From NCBI GenBank assembly GCA_016178705.1, contig JACOST010000016.1, positions 1 to 50,521 on the forward strand: a stretch of DNA of 50,521 nucleotides. The letters run 5' to 3'. Position 1 is the first letter of the stretch. Each line of letters starts with the position of its first letter. Source of the stretch: Deltaproteobacteria bacterium. Its GTDB lineage: Bacteria > Desulfobacterota > Binatia > HRBIN30 > JACQVA1. Below the pieces are notes generated by a model. It saw nothing but the letters and a program-made list of their open reading frames with translations. It ran no database searches and was not told the DNA's origin. The position numbers and the translations under genes are program-made. Positions 39,279-48,644 of the stretch are shown here, one piece after another.

Positions 39279-42067
39279 GTTCCCGGAACCGTGACGTGCA
39301 CGCGCGTCTGACGACTCGGGTTCCCGCCAGCGTCAGAGACGATCACGAAATAATCGAACTCGCTGGTGCGGCAGGTGGCGCCGGGACAGAAAAACGGGTC
39401 GAACAAAAGCGGGACAGACCCGGTGCCGCTGGCGGGGCTGATGACGCCGTCGGCGATGTCGACGGTGACTCCGTTGTCGTCGGTTCGGCCCATGTGCCAA
39501 CTGCTGGCGTTACCGTCCGGGTCGAAGAAGCTGAACGAGAGCGTGAACGGTTGGCCCAGCGCCACTGTGCAAACGTCACTGCCGTTGCAGGTGAATGCCG
39601 TCACCACCGGCGCGGGGGCGTTCACTTCCAGACACCAGCCAAGCAAGCTGCCCATATCGTCGACCGCATTGTCGGACACGTTCAGTCGCCACATGCCCGC
39701 GACGCTCTGCCCGTCAAACGCGCTCAACGGGTTGTTGGGCTTCACGCTGCCGTCGATTGCGGCCATCGGACTGGTCACGGCGGAGGCCAGACATTGCGTT
39801 TCCACGAACCGTCCCGCCTCGTCATCGAGCACGCATGAGATGTTGTTGCCGCTACAGCTCCCGGATGTCGCGGGAACACCCGGCCGATCAAGCAGCACGA
39901 CGGTCATACCGGTGGTGACGTGAGTGAGCGAGACCTTCAAGTCACCGACCCACGTGTGGTCAATGTCGAGACGGACGTTGAGATCGGCGATCGTGGTCTG
40001 ATTCGCGATCGTGATCGAGTTGTTGATGCCGGTCGGGTTGTTGTCGGGAATGAGCGCGGGGCTCGACAGGGTATCGCAAAATGGTGCGAGACTCGGGGTC
40101 GGCGTCGGGGTACGCGAAGGGGTTGCGGTCCGCGTGGTGGTCTGAGTCACCGAGGGTGTTCGCGTCGACGTGCCACTGGCGGTGGCAGTGGCGGTCACCG
40201 TTGGCGTCGGCGACGGGGACGAGGTCGGCGAGTGGCTGGCCGTCGTCGTTGGCGTCGACGATGGAGATGAAGTCGGCGACTCGCCGGCCGTCGCTGTTGG
40301 CGTCGATGACGGAGATGAAGTCGGCGACCCGCTGGCCGTCGCGCTCGCCGGGGCCGTGGATGTCGCCGAAGGTGCCTCCGTCTTCGTCCGCTTCGATGGA
40401 GGAGTCGGTGTCGTCGCGGTCGCCGACGGTTCCACGGTCTCGGTCCCCGAGGTCATGACGGTCGCCGTCGCGGTGCGCGTGGGCGTACGGGTCGGGGTTT
40501 CCGTAGGCGGTTCGGTCGACGTCGCCGATGCCGATGGTGTCACCGTCGGTGACTCGGTTTCAGTTGCGGTTGCCGTCGCCGTCTCGGTCTCCGTGCCCGT
40601 TGCGGTCACGGTCGGCGTCACAGTCGGCGCCGGCTGCGCCAGACACAGGAGCAGCAACGAGTCGAGGCACGACGGGAACGTTTCGTCGGCGATGCCGTCG
40701 AGATTGGTATCGATGCCGACCATGCCGCCCGCAAGGTAGAGCAGCCGCGACATGCCGCCGGGCGCGTTCACCTTGACCTTGCCGCTGGTCGGACACGGTT
40801 GCCCCACCGCCTGGGCCAACGGGGTCAGCGTTTGCAACGTCACCGTGCCGCCGTAACACGCGGCCGTAATGTCACCGTCGATGCTCAACACGGTCGGATT
40901 GGCGCTGGCGTTCTGTTGCATCACAAAGTGGCCGAACGTCACGGCAAACGGCGGGTCGGTCGCCGCCGCGCCACCGCCGGCTTCGCTCGTCGCGATCGTT
41001 GCCGGGCCGTCAAAATCGAGCGAGTAGTTGACCGGCACGCAAGCGGCGTTGAAGGTCGCCACCGTCACCGCGACACTGGTATTCGCGAACGTCACCTGCA
41101 CATCATCGCTACTTGGGAACAACGTCTCGAGCGTGCCGTTGAGGACGAGATTCGCGCCGGTGGCCTTGCACGTGCCGCCGAGTTGCGGATCGACGGTGCC
41201 AGTGAAGTTGGCCTTCGCAGTCAGCAGCTTGTTGTTCGCCTGATCGCGGAACACTGCGGTCACGTCGACGGTCGCCATCCACGGCGGGAGCACGAGCGGG
41301 CAAAAGCCGGTGCCGAGCTTGACGCTCCCGTCGATCGTCGCCGTGCCCGACGGGGTCGCGATGCGACAACCGACGAGTTTGATCGTCAGCATCGAATCGC
41401 CGAACGGACACGTCCGCGTCACCGAACCGCCGAGCGGACACGAACCGGCGGCGCCGCCGTCGTCGAAGCTCGCGGCACCACCGAACTGCAATCCACTGAC
41501 GAGCGCGGTGACCACCGACGGAATGGCCGTCATCCCGTTGGCGACGATCACAGCGCTGCCGGCCACCGACTCGGCCACCGCGGCGCTACCCGGCGTATGG
41601 CTGGGCGCGACGGTGAGCGACGCGGTCGGCGTCGCACTAGCGGTCGCCGTGCGCGAAAGCGTCGGCGTGCTGGTGAGCGTGGCGGTGTGCGTAGCAAACG
41701 GCTCGGTAGACGTACGTGTGACCGTTGCACTTGGCGAGGCGCCTTGAGTGGAGGTCGGCGAAGGTGATGCGATTGGGGTTGCCGTGTCCGTCGGTGTCGG
41801 CGTCGCTGCGGTGAGCGGCCCACCGAACAGGAGCGCCGCCGTGGCGTCGAGATCATCGCCGGTGATGTGGCCATCGCGATTCGCGTCGGCACTGTCGTTA
41901 CCGAGTTCGCCGCCGAGGATGCGTTGCAACGCCGTGAAGTCCGCCGCCGACACGCGGCCATCAAGATTGCTGTCGCCCGGGATGAGCGCCGCAGCAGGAC
42001 GTGGTGAGAAGAGCAGGATGGCCGCGAGGGATGCCCGCTGAACCGACCGCCATCTCTGGTGCCTCAT
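39275..42067 (-). CDS. Secreted multidomain protein: dockerin-like - Thr-rich linkers - P domain
   Basis: 930 aa. Signal peptide (RASLAAILLFSPRPAAALIPG). Residues about 30-90 hold two dockerin/EF-hand-like repeats (GDSNLDGRVSAADF; DANRDGHITGDDL). A Thr/Ser/Pro/Ala-rich linker, a beta domain with several Cys (about 160-460), and a long TPT/SPT linker (about 480-660, including three 16-residue units) follow. Residues about 662-815 form a proprotein-convertase P domain (TWVGDLKVSLTHVTTG..., GMWRLNVSDNAVDDMGSLLGWCLEV). A final Ig-like domain closes the protein. No catalytic domain is visible; role in adhesion or extracellular assembly is inferred. Confidence 0.82.
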   Translation of the reverse strand: MRHQRWRSVQRASLAAILLFSPRPAAALIPGDSNLDGRVSAADFTALQRILGGELGNDSADANRDGHITGDDLDATAALLFGGPLTAATPTPTDTATPIASPSPTSTQGASPSATVTRTSTEPFATHTATLTSTPTLSRTATASATPTASLTVAPSHTPGSAAVAESVAGSAVIVANGMTAIPSVVTALVSGLQFGGAASFDDGGAAGSCPLGGSVTRTCPFGDSMLTIKLVGCRIATPSGTATIDGSVKLGTGFCPLVLPPWMATVDVTAVFRDQANNKLLTAKANFTGTVDPQLGGTCKATGANLVLNGTLETLFPSSDDVQVTFANTSVAVTVATFNAACVPVNYSLDFDGPATIATSEAGGGAAATDPPFAVTFGHFVMQQNASANPTVLSIDGDITAACYGGTVTLQTLTPLAQAVGQPCPTSGKVKVNAPGGMSRLLYLAGGMVGIDTNLDGIADETFPSCLDSLLLLCLAQPAPTVTPTVTATGTETETATATATETESPTVTPSASATSTEPPTETPTRTPTRTATATVMTSGTETVEPSATATTPTPPSKRTKTEAPSATSTAPASATASGSPTSSPSSTPTATAGESPTSSPSSTPTTTASHSPTSSPSPTPTVTATATASGTSTRTPSVTQTTTRTATPSRTPTPTPSLAPFCDTLSSPALIPDNNPTGINNSITIANQTTIADLNVRLDIDHTWVGDLKVSLTHVTTGMTVVLLDRPGVPATSGSCSGNNISCVLDDEAGRFVETQCLASAVTSPMAAIDGSVKPNNPLSAFDGQSVAGMWRLNVSDNAVDDMGSLLGWCLEVNAPAPVVTAFTCNGSDVCTVALGQPFTLSFSFFDPDGNASSWHMGRTDDNGVTVDIADGVISPASGTGSVPLLFDPFFCPGATCRTSEFDYFVIVSDAGGNPSRQTRVHVTVPGT
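40200..40343. repeat. Three tandem 48-bp units in the P-domain gene
   Basis: Units at 40200-40247, 40248-40295 and 40296-40343, each beginning GTTGGCGTCG on the plus strand, encode the 16-residue motif xSPTSSPSSTPTxTA on the minus strand. Confidence 0.85.
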
Positions 42068-42139
42068 TCGTAGCTTCCGTGTTCGGGCCTCGATAACACC
42101 ACGACCTAGCGCGCCGCAAGGCTTTGCTGCTTCAGTACC

Positions 42140-42168
42140 TTGACATTGCGGACACCCCCCGCAACAAT
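42140..42168 (+). promoter_or_regulatory. Candidate sigma-70 promoter of the exosortase gene
   Basis: TTGACA (42140-42145), 17 bases, AACAAT (42163-42168), 27 bp before the ATG. The -35 box is perfect. Confidence 0.5.
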
Positions 42169-42195
42169 CCGCTGCACTTCTGATCGCACTCCCGC

Positions 42196-42738
42196 ATGTT
42201 TCGACGTCTCGCCGCGGCCATCGCCGCCCATTGGTTAACCATCCGGGTGGTGGGCGCGTTCGTTCTGTTGATCGTGGTGTTCTTCTCGACGTTGACCTAC
42301 GCGCCGATCGTCGAGCGGTTCGACGTGGCGTCCGGACTCGCGCAGCTCGCGGCGTGGATGGCGTGGCTGATGCTGAAGGTGCTCGGCGCCGTCGTCGGCT
42401 TCGAGGTGACGAAGCAAGGCACCATCTTGGGTTCGGGGGCGTTTGAGGTCGACGTCAGTCCGGCGTGCTCGGGCGCGGTGCCGACGATGATCTATCTCGC
42501 CGCGGTGTTCGCTTATCCGGCAAAATGGCGGGCGAAATTGATCGGCGCGGGTCTCGGCATCGTGGTTATTCACTCCGTGAATCTGCTGCGCGTCAGCGCG
42601 CTGTTCCTGATCGGGTTGTACTTCCACCGGTTGTTCCACGAAACGCACGTCTACGTCGCGCAGGCGCTGGTGATCTGCATCGCCGTGGCGACGTGGCTGT
42701 ACTGGGCGGGACGATTCGTCGATGCGCCTGGGCGTTAA
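42196..42738 (+). CDS. Exosortase family protein, XrtH-like
   Basis: 180 aa integral membrane protein with about five helices. The catalytic triad of exosortases is visible: Cys91 in SPACSGAVP, Arg132 in NLLRVSALF and His148/His151 in FHETHVYVAQALV. The short length and the adjacent partner gene fit exosortase H, which sorts IPTLxxWG-CTERM proteins. No ribosome site of the usual kind precedes the ATG. No protein in the window ends in a CTERM signal. Confidence 0.82.
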   Translation: MFRRLAAAIAAHWLTIRVVGAFVLLIVVFFSTLTYAPIVERFDVASGLAQLAAWMAWLMLKVLGAVVGFEVTKQGTILGSGAFEVDVSPACSGAVPTMIYLAAVFAYPAKWRAKLIGAGLGIVVIHSVNLLRVSALFLIGLYFHRLFHETHVYVAQALVICIAVATWLYWAGRFVDAPGR

Positions 42739-43393
42739 GCCCGCGGTGTTCTTGCTGCGCCTGTTGGCGTGGTTCGCCCTGGTCTACGTGGTCTGGGCGC
42801 TCACGCCGCTGGCGACGATCTACACGCAACTGTTGGCGTCGTTGACGAACGCCGCGATTCGGATGACCGAATGGTTCGGCGACGCGAACGTGCGCGGTGG
42901 CACTACGGTGTTCGCGCGCGGCGAGGGCATCTACTTCGCGCATCGCTTGTTCCCGAACGCCGAGCCCCCCGGCATTCCCGGCGATTGGGTGCAGGCGAAT
43001 CTGGTGCTGCTCATCCCGCTCATGCTGGCGACGCCGGCTGCGACGTGGGCGCTGCGCCTTCGCCGGCTGGCGATCGCGCTCGCCTGCGCGGTTGCGTTGC
43101 AGGTGTTCGGCTTGGTGGTAACGATCAAAGCGGCGTGGTCGACCGAACTGGGCGAATTCAGCTTCCGCTACTTCTCACGCAGCGATCGCTTCATCTACAG
43201 CTTCCTCGACGCGTTTTGTCAGAGCTTCGATACCCAACTGTTCCCCTTCGCGATCTGGGCCGGCATCCACTTCCGCCAGCTCACCGGGCGGAGCGAGCCT
43301 GCCGCGCCGCCGCCGCAGTCGTCGTCAACGAAACCACGCGCGAAATCTCGCCACAAGGCGAAGGCGGCCGCGCGCGCTGCGCGCTCGTCGTAG
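42722..43393 (+). CDS. Exosortase H-associated membrane protein
   Basis: 223 aa. Membrane helices at the N-terminus (VFLLRLLAWFALVYVVWAL) and in the middle (LVLLIPLMLATPAATWAL; LAIALACAVALQVFGLVV), a periplasmic loop (GGTTVFARGEGIYFAHRLFPNAEPPGIPGDW), an FRYFSRSDRFIYSFLDAFCQSFDTQLFPFAIW block and a Lys/Arg/Ala-rich cytoplasmic tail. It overlaps the exosortase gene by 17 bp. This pairing is known for XrtH. Confidence 0.75.
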   Translation: MRLGVKPAVFLLRLLAWFALVYVVWALTPLATIYTQLLASLTNAAIRMTEWFGDANVRGGTTVFARGEGIYFAHRLFPNAEPPGIPGDWVQANLVLLIPLMLATPAATWALRLRRLAIALACAVALQVFGLVVTIKAAWSTELGEFSFRYFSRSDRFIYSFLDAFCQSFDTQLFPFAIWAGIHFRQLTGRSEPAAPPPQSSSTKPRAKSRHKAKAAARAARSS

Positions 43394-43403
43394 CGCCGCG
43401 CAC

Positions 43404-43865
43404 TCACTCCTTCCAGCCAGGCGGCGGTGGGATGTCGTGATCGCCAACGCGCTTGGCGTAGGCTTCAACCACGAAGAAGAAGTTCCCGTTAGCATACATC
43501 GTCTCGACATCCATTCTCAGTGCAGTAGTTCCGCCGCTCTCGAGTTGGATATCTTTGTCTTCTTGGATCGTTTGGAGCGGCCGCGATTCACCGCTGGAGA
43601 AGATCCTAAACAAGAGGCGTGCGCCGTGTGTGGTCTCGGCCATCGTGTTCCGCAGCTTCCCTCGCACCTTCACGTTACGTCCGTCGGTCAAGAGCGACGT
43701 GGTAAACACTTCGAGTCGTCCCAACGGATCCACGACGCCCTTGGTCTCGGTGCCCGCATACAGCTCGCGCTCGCGCTGCATCTCCGGCGGCGGACACGCC
43801 GTGAGCATCAGGCCGGTCAGCAGCGCGGCCACACGCCACGCATTGCGCATCATCGAGTTTATCAT
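43404..43865 (-). CDS. Lipoprotein of unknown function
   Basis: 153 aa. Signal peptide with lipobox LMLTAC (Cys24), then CPPPEMQRERELYAGTETKG and a beta-sandwich-like region (VKVRGKLRNTMAETTHGARLLFRIF; LQTIQEDKDIQLESGGTTALRM), resembling FxLYD/DUF3426-type domains that hold modified protein ends. GGGAGGGAC precedes the ATG at 43865; the longer frame is rejected. Convergent with the exosortase pair. Confidence 0.75.
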   Translation of the reverse strand: MINSMMRNAWRVAALLTGLMLTACPPPEMQRERELYAGTETKGVVDPLGRLEVFTTSLLTDGRNVKVRGKLRNTMAETTHGARLLFRIFSSGESRPLQTIQEDKDIQLESGGTTALRMDVETMYANGNFFFVVEAYAKRVGDHDIPPPPGWKE

Positions 43866-43985
43866 CGCTGGTCCCTCCCGCGCGCTTTGTAGGTCGGGCG
43901 ACGACGGCGCGACAAGCGAAACCGACACGAAAGTCTTAGGCCTCTGGCTTGGCGTTCTTGGCGACTTGGCGGTGAAATGTTTGTC

Positions 43986-45230
43986 TCATTTGGCGACCGC
44001 ATCCGGTTTGCGGCCGACCAGCAAGTACGCCTCGGCCTCCTGGTTCCCCTTGAGCGCGACCGTGCGTTGTGTCTCGAATTCGAAGGCAGGGGACAGGCGC
44101 CAGTAGCTCACCTCCGATACCTGCACGCGCCCGGCGACTCCGGTGCTCTCCATACGGCTGGCCAAGTTCACCGTATCGCCCCACACATCGAAGCTATACT
44201 TGCGCCGGCCGATCACACCGCTGATCACCGGCCCGGTGCTAATGCCGATGCGCACGCCGAGCGGCAAGCCGATCTCAGCGGCGGTGCGGTCGATGATGCC
44301 CAGCATGTCGAGGCTGAAGTCGGCCATCGCTTCCACCGCTGCGGCGCCGGCCGCCTCGCTGAGCACGCCCGTGGCCGCCATGTAGCAGTCGCCGATAGTC
44401 TTGATCTTCTCGATGCCGTGGCGCGCCGCCGCTTCGTCGAAGCGTGAAAAGATCAAGTCGAGCATCTCGACCAGATGCGGCGGCGAGAGCCGGCGGGCCA
44501 ACGTGGAGAAGCCGGTCAGATCGGCGAACAACACCGTCGCCTCGCCGTGGCTGTCAGCGATCGTGCCGCGGTCCTGCTCGAGCCGGGCCACGATCGATTC
44601 CGGCAGCACATTGCTGAGCAAGTCAGCGATGCGGCGAGTCGCCTCACCGAGTTCTTGGCGCGCCAAGAACGATGAGTTCTGGTAGTAGCGCATGCCGTAA
44701 CCGACGAGCGCACACACATTGAGGAGGATGAAGACGCTGGCGCGTTCACGCGCGGCCACCGACTGCGTCACCAGGGGGCCGAATTGACGACTCAAAACTT
44801 CCGAACCGACGAAGGTCGCAGTGATCATGAGGTAAGCGACCAGCGCTCTCCGGCTTTCGACACGAGCAAAGAGAAGCACCGCAAACACTACGAAGCCGAC
44901 AAGACCGATCCGCACGCCGCTCTCTGGCCCGAGGCTAACGAGTAGGACGCAATAGTAAGAGCACGCGACTGCGAGGCCGGTGAAGCGCCCCGCGATGGTG
45001 AACCCGCCAGCGTTCAGAAATCCCGCGACCAACAAACCAACGAGATGGAGCGCCAGCACAAGCGCGAGCCCTGTGCTCTGGTCGTTGAGGAGTGACATGC
45101 CAATCCCGGCAACCGCCACCAACGCCAGGAGTGATCCGGCCAGGTTGCCGGCCCGTACCGCGAACGCAATGTCGAGCGGCATCTCCGGCGTTACGCCGAG
45201 ATCAACCAGTCGTGCAAAAGTCTTCGTCAT
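43986..45230 (-). CDS. Membrane-bound class III adenylate/guanylate cyclase
   Basis: 414 aa. Six predicted N-terminal helices (about 25-190) form an integral-membrane sensor. A class III catalytic domain follows (about 220-405) with FADLTGFS (metal Asp), KIKTIGDCYMA (Lys and second metal Asp), FDVWGDTVNLASRM (purine-selecting Asp, transition-state Asn and Arg). All catalytic residues are in place, and Lys/Asp predict ATP as substrate. It makes cAMP at the membrane in response to an unknown signal. Confidence 0.9.
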   Translation of the reverse strand: MTKTFARLVDLGVTPEMPLDIAFAVRAGNLAGSLLALVAVAGIGMSLLNDQSTGLALVLALHLVGLLVAGFLNAGGFTIAGRFTGLAVACSYYCVLLVSLGPESGVRIGLVGFVVFAVLLFARVESRRALVAYLMITATFVGSEVLSRQFGPLVTQSVAARERASVFILLNVCALVGYGMRYYQNSSFLARQELGEATRRIADLLSNVLPESIVARLEQDRGTIADSHGEATVLFADLTGFSTLARRLSPPHLVEMLDLIFSRFDEAAARHGIEKIKTIGDCYMAATGVLSEAAGAAAVEAMADFSLDMLGIIDRTAAEIGLPLGVRIGISTGPVISGVIGRRKYSFDVWGDTVNLASRMESTGVAGRVQVSEVSYWRLSPAFEFETQRTVALKGNQEAEAYLLVGRKPDAVAK

Positions 45231-45573
45231 CGCGCTGCCCCGACTCGCTTAGCACAAGCGCGCGTTGCCTGAGTAACCCCTGCCCCTAAACCCAGAAATG
45301 AAATCTCACGCAGAGCCGCAGAGGGCGCAGCAAGAATCACTGCAACGGAACGGCTCATCGAGCGTGAGCGCCACCCGAATAGAGTTCAAGGGCCTTTGCC
45401 TGAGGAAACTTCTCAGCATCCTGCTCTGCGGCTCTGCGTGAACTTCTTCCTTCTTCATATCGAGGCTGCGACCGTCACCGTTCCGCTGTGGTCGCTATCG
45501 AAGAGGGGCAGACTTCGAGCGACAGTGTGCCGAGCGCGATGTCACACCCTGTACGAGTCTCCGTGTTGCCATC
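45231..45573. other. Intergenic region, 343 bp, with a CACGCAGAGCCGCAGAG repeat
   Basis: No credible gene. It lies between the cyclase start and the 3' end of the CSLREA exoprotein gene. Its main feature is the inverted repeat at 45307-45440. Confidence 0.6.
45307..45440. repeat. Perfect 17-bp inverted repeat
   Basis: CACGCAGAGCCGCAGAG at 45307-45323 is exactly complementary to 45424-45440. The word is a familiar intergenic repeat type; here the two copies face each other 100 bp apart. Confidence 0.85.
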
Positions 45574-47061
45574 CTACGGCGCCGCGTACGCACCAATGTC
45601 GCAGGAAGTACGGGACCAGCCCCGCTGATCGACATCGAACATCGCACACTGCACAGGGCCGCCCACGCCAATGGCGGGGCTCGTGTTCGACAACTTCATC
45701 GTTTTGGTGCCGCCGCCGTTCTTGGCCAGGGCCCCGACGTGTGGATTGGTCGCGGTGAGGTCGCCCGCCGCGCTGGTGAGTCCGCAGTTGTTCGTCGGAT
45801 CTAGGGTCAGGTTGTGGCCGTTATCGGTGACCGTACCGGCGATGTGCACACAATCCCCGCCCGAACTCTGACTGTTGGCGATGATGGTGTTGGCGACGGT
45901 CAGCGTGCCGCCTTCGTCGGCAATGTTGCCGCCGATACCGTCGCCACTGAAAGCATTCTTCGGAGCCTTGTTGCCGCTCAGCGTGCAGGCTGTGAGGGTC
46001 AGCGCGCCAACGTTCATAATCCCACCGCCCTTGGCGCCGGATGAGCCGAAGGGCGGGACCGAGTTGCCGTTCAGCGTGGAGTTGTTGAGGGTCGCCGTGC
46101 CGTCGTTGAAGACCCCGCCGCCGAAGCCGCCTGCAGACGAGTTGCCGTTCACTGTGGAGCTGTTGAGGGTCAGCGTGCCTCGGTTGGCAATGCCGGCGCC
46201 GATCCCGCCGCCGACGCCATTGGCGCCCGGGAGCGAGTTGCCAATCACGGTGGAATTGTTGAGGGTTACCGTGCCACCGCTGACGTTGTAGATGCCGCCG
46301 CCGTCGCCGCCGGGATTCTTGTTGCCGCTTAGCGTGGAGTTGGTGAGAGTCACCATACCGCCGTTGGCGTTGTAGATGCCGGCGCCCAAGCCGGCCAGGT
46401 TCTTGTTACCGCTCAGCATGGAATTGGTGACGGTCAGCACGCCGTCATTGTAAATGCCGCCGCCATGGCCGCCCGCTGACGAGTTGCCGCTCACCGTGCA
46501 GTTGGTGAGCGTCAGATACCCGCCGTTGAAAATGCCGCCTGTGCTGGCCGTAGACGAATTACCGCTCACCGTGCAGTTGGTGAGCGTCAGCGTGTCGAAG
46601 TTGCTGATGCCGGCACCATCACCCCCAGCCGCGCCGTTTTTGATCGTGAGGTCGGAGATAGTGGCCGTGCCGGAGTCGATCTCAAACACTTCCGTGCTCT
46701 TGTTGCCGTCGATGGTCAACGAGCTGGCACCCGGGCCGAGGATCGTGACGTCGTCGAGGATCTTCAGGAAGGCACCGGTGGTCAGTTTGATGGTGGTTTT
46801 CGGCGGCACGTTGAACACGATGGTGTCGGCCCCGCTGCCGGCGGCGCAGCCGCCAACCGGCGTGTCGCTGTTGGAAGAGTCGATCGCGTCGCGCAATGTG
46901 CAACCTCGGCCGCCGGTGGTGTCGCTCGTGTCGTTCACCGAGATCGTGGCGGCCGACGCCACCAGTGGCACCAGCAGCAAGAGACTGCCACCGAGAACCG
47001 TCAGGGCACGCGAACGTGCGGTCACCCACGCGAGGAATGGAACGTGAATACGTGTGCTCAT
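45574..47061 (-). CDS. CSLREA / choice-of-anchor Q beta-helix exoprotein
   Basis: 495 aa. Signal peptide (ALTVLGGSLLLLVPLVASA), then a CSLREA-type domain (ISVNDTSDTTGGRGCTLRDAIDSSN) and a right-handed beta-helix of about a dozen turns with repeats of the form GGGIYNxGxLTLTNxTVSGN. The end (SPAIGVGGPVQCAMFDVDQRG, CDIGAYAAP) is the choice-of-anchor Q module. Such proteins are secreted or surface-bound. AGGAGGT precedes the ATG. No LPXTG or CTERM signal follows. Confidence 0.87.
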   Translation of the reverse strand: MSTRIHVPFLAWVTARSRALTVLGGSLLLLVPLVASAATISVNDTSDTTGGRGCTLRDAIDSSNSDTPVGGCAAGSGADTIVFNVPPKTTIKLTTGAFLKILDDVTILGPGASSLTIDGNKSTEVFEIDSGTATISDLTIKNGAAGGDGAGISNFDTLTLTNCTVSGNSSTASTGGIFNGGYLTLTNCTVSGNSSAGGHGGGIYNDGVLTVTNSMLSGNKNLAGLGAGIYNANGGMVTLTNSTLSGNKNPGGDGGGIYNVSGGTVTLNNSTVIGNSLPGANGVGGGIGAGIANRGTLTLNSSTVNGNSSAGGFGGGVFNDGTATLNNSTLNGNSVPPFGSSGAKGGGIMNVGALTLTACTLSGNKAPKNAFSGDGIGGNIADEGGTLTVANTIIANSQSSGGDCVHIAGTVTDNGHNLTLDPTNNCGLTSAAGDLTATNPHVGALAKNGGGTKTMKLSNTSPAIGVGGPVQCAMFDVDQRGWSRTSCDIGAYAAP

Positions 47062-47126
47062 CGGAGACCTCCTGTTGTTGTCGTCGTCATTCTTGGCGTC
47101 CTGTCAGTTGTGACCAGCGCCAGCGC

Positions 47127-48572
47127 TCACGGCATGCGCGCGGTGATGTTGCCGCGGCCGTCGACGCGAGGGTTCTCGGCACTCCACATGATCGGCACCG
47201 AGGCGAACGAGCCATTCTGATCTTCGCCGAACACGCCGGAAGCAAGGTTCTTCACTTTGCCCACGAACAGCCAACCGATGGAACCACCGCTGACCGTCAA
47301 CTGTGGATTGGTGGGCAAAGACAGCAGCCCCAAGCCGGCGCTGGTGTCGGGCTGCCCGCTTCGTACGAGAACGAAAGCATTGTTGCCGCCGCCGCTGTAC
47401 CCGTCGCCGGCGAAGATGCCGCTGGGTGTATCGAGAACCCCGGTCACTTTGCTCGAGAAGTACAGGTAGTCGCTCGGGTTGCTGAGCGCCAGCGAGACGT
47501 CTTCCGGAAAGTCACCAAAAGTTCCACCGGCGATACCGCTGGTGGGCTGGCCCTCTTGGATAACCGCCTCTGTGTGGCAGTACGAGACGCCGGGGTACGC
47601 AATCTCGATCCCGGTGTCGGCGGTGCTGCTCGCCCCGAACGCCGCTTTGGCGCGGAAGCCGAGCGCGAATCCCGAGCCGTGATGATCATCCGTGGCGAGG
47701 GCGAGGTGCTGCTTCGATGTGAATTTGGCGTAGTCGGCGCCACCGAAGTGCGATGCGCATCCAGCCTCGCCGGCCTGCACCGCGAGCTTGGGGTATCCTA
47801 AACAATCCGCGCCAATGACCAGCGCGGTGTCGTTGCTGCCATCACCGAAGACGGTACCGCCGGTGGGAGGATTCACCAGCTTGGTCACAAACGCCACTCC
47901 GGCACAGTTTTGAGCGCTGATGAAAGCTGGCGCCGACGAGGTTTCCAGCGAGCTGGGAAAGTCGCCGTAGACGGTTCCGGCGATCGGACTCGGATCGCCC
48001 TCTCCCGCCCTCCACTGTTTGCCAATCGGCGGCAGATCGCTGCCAAGAAGGTAGTAAGCCATTTCGACTTTCGTATCCTGGTTCAGCGGCGGCGCACCGG
48101 CGCCGACGGCTTTGGAGCGATACGAGACCGCCGCATAGAGTCCCTCGATCGCAACGGAGGGGTTCTGCCCGGCAAACGGGCCATAGAAGCCGTCGCCCGC
48201 GACATCGAACGGATCCCCCTCGTTCGCGATATCAATGATGTGTCCAGTGGCATAATCGTAAAGAAAAATTCCGGTGTTGGGCGCGAGGCCTTGGAATTTC
48301 GCCGCGAAGACCGCAACGAAGTCGCCGGAACCCGCCGTGTCGGCGGCGATCGCGGCGCGTGCGCTGGTGGGAAAGTCCGCGAACAGCCGGCCGTTGAACT
48401 TGCCGCCGGCCCTCACGTCGTTCTTGGCCGCGATGTCGTACCAGCCGGGAATCGGTGTGCTCACATTGGCCTGCTGCGTGTAGAACAGCCCACCCGCCGC
48501 CGACACGCCGCGTAGCGCGAGCAGTGCGGCGATGATTGTGGGGACGATTCGTCTCGGGGTCATGCGTGTCAT
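47127..48572 (-). CDS. Secreted beta-rich protein, possibly beta-propeller-like
   Basis: 481 aa with signal peptide (RRIVPTIIAALLALRGVSA). The body consists of repeated units with the words F-x-D-F-P and A-G-(D/T)-x-Y/F-G-D-F (KFNGRLFADFP; GTVYGDFPSSL; GGTFGDFPEDV; GVFGEDQNGS) interspersed with V-A-F-x-(A/S)-K strands. Five or six units of about 70 residues fit a propeller of the kind seen in DUF7453-like exoproteins; this assignment is tentative. GGGAGGGTG precedes the ATG. Confidence 0.75.
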   Translation of the reverse strand: MTRMTPRRIVPTIIAALLALRGVSAAGGLFYTQQANVSTPIPGWYDIAAKNDVRAGGKFNGRLFADFPTSARAAIAADTAGSGDFVAVFAAKFQGLAPNTGIFLYDYATGHIIDIANEGDPFDVAGDGFYGPFAGQNPSVAIEGLYAAVSYRSKAVGAGAPPLNQDTKVEMAYYLLGSDLPPIGKQWRAGEGDPSPIAGTVYGDFPSSLETSSAPAFISAQNCAGVAFVTKLVNPPTGGTVFGDGSNDTALVIGADCLGYPKLAVQAGEAGCASHFGGADYAKFTSKQHLALATDDHHGSGFALGFRAKAAFGASSTADTGIEIAYPGVSYCHTEAVIQEGQPTSGIAGGTFGDFPEDVSLALSNPSDYLYFSSKVTGVLDTPSGIFAGDGYSGGGNNAFVLVRSGQPDTSAGLGLLSLPTNPQLTVSGGSIGWLFVGKVKNLASGVFGEDQNGSFASVPIMWSAENPRVDGRGNITARMP

Positions 48573-48644
48573 TGAATCACCCTCCCTTCGTCTGCAGAGC
48601 CATGCCTCGCGACCATTGCGTCACTGGATGCGTCAGCGCACCCG

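Noticed and set aside
40090-40740. Plus-strand Val/Ala/Gly-Asp repetitive frame (VGVDDGDEVGD)
   Set aside because: Mirror of the Thr/Ser/Pro linker coded on the minus strand; no ribosome site.
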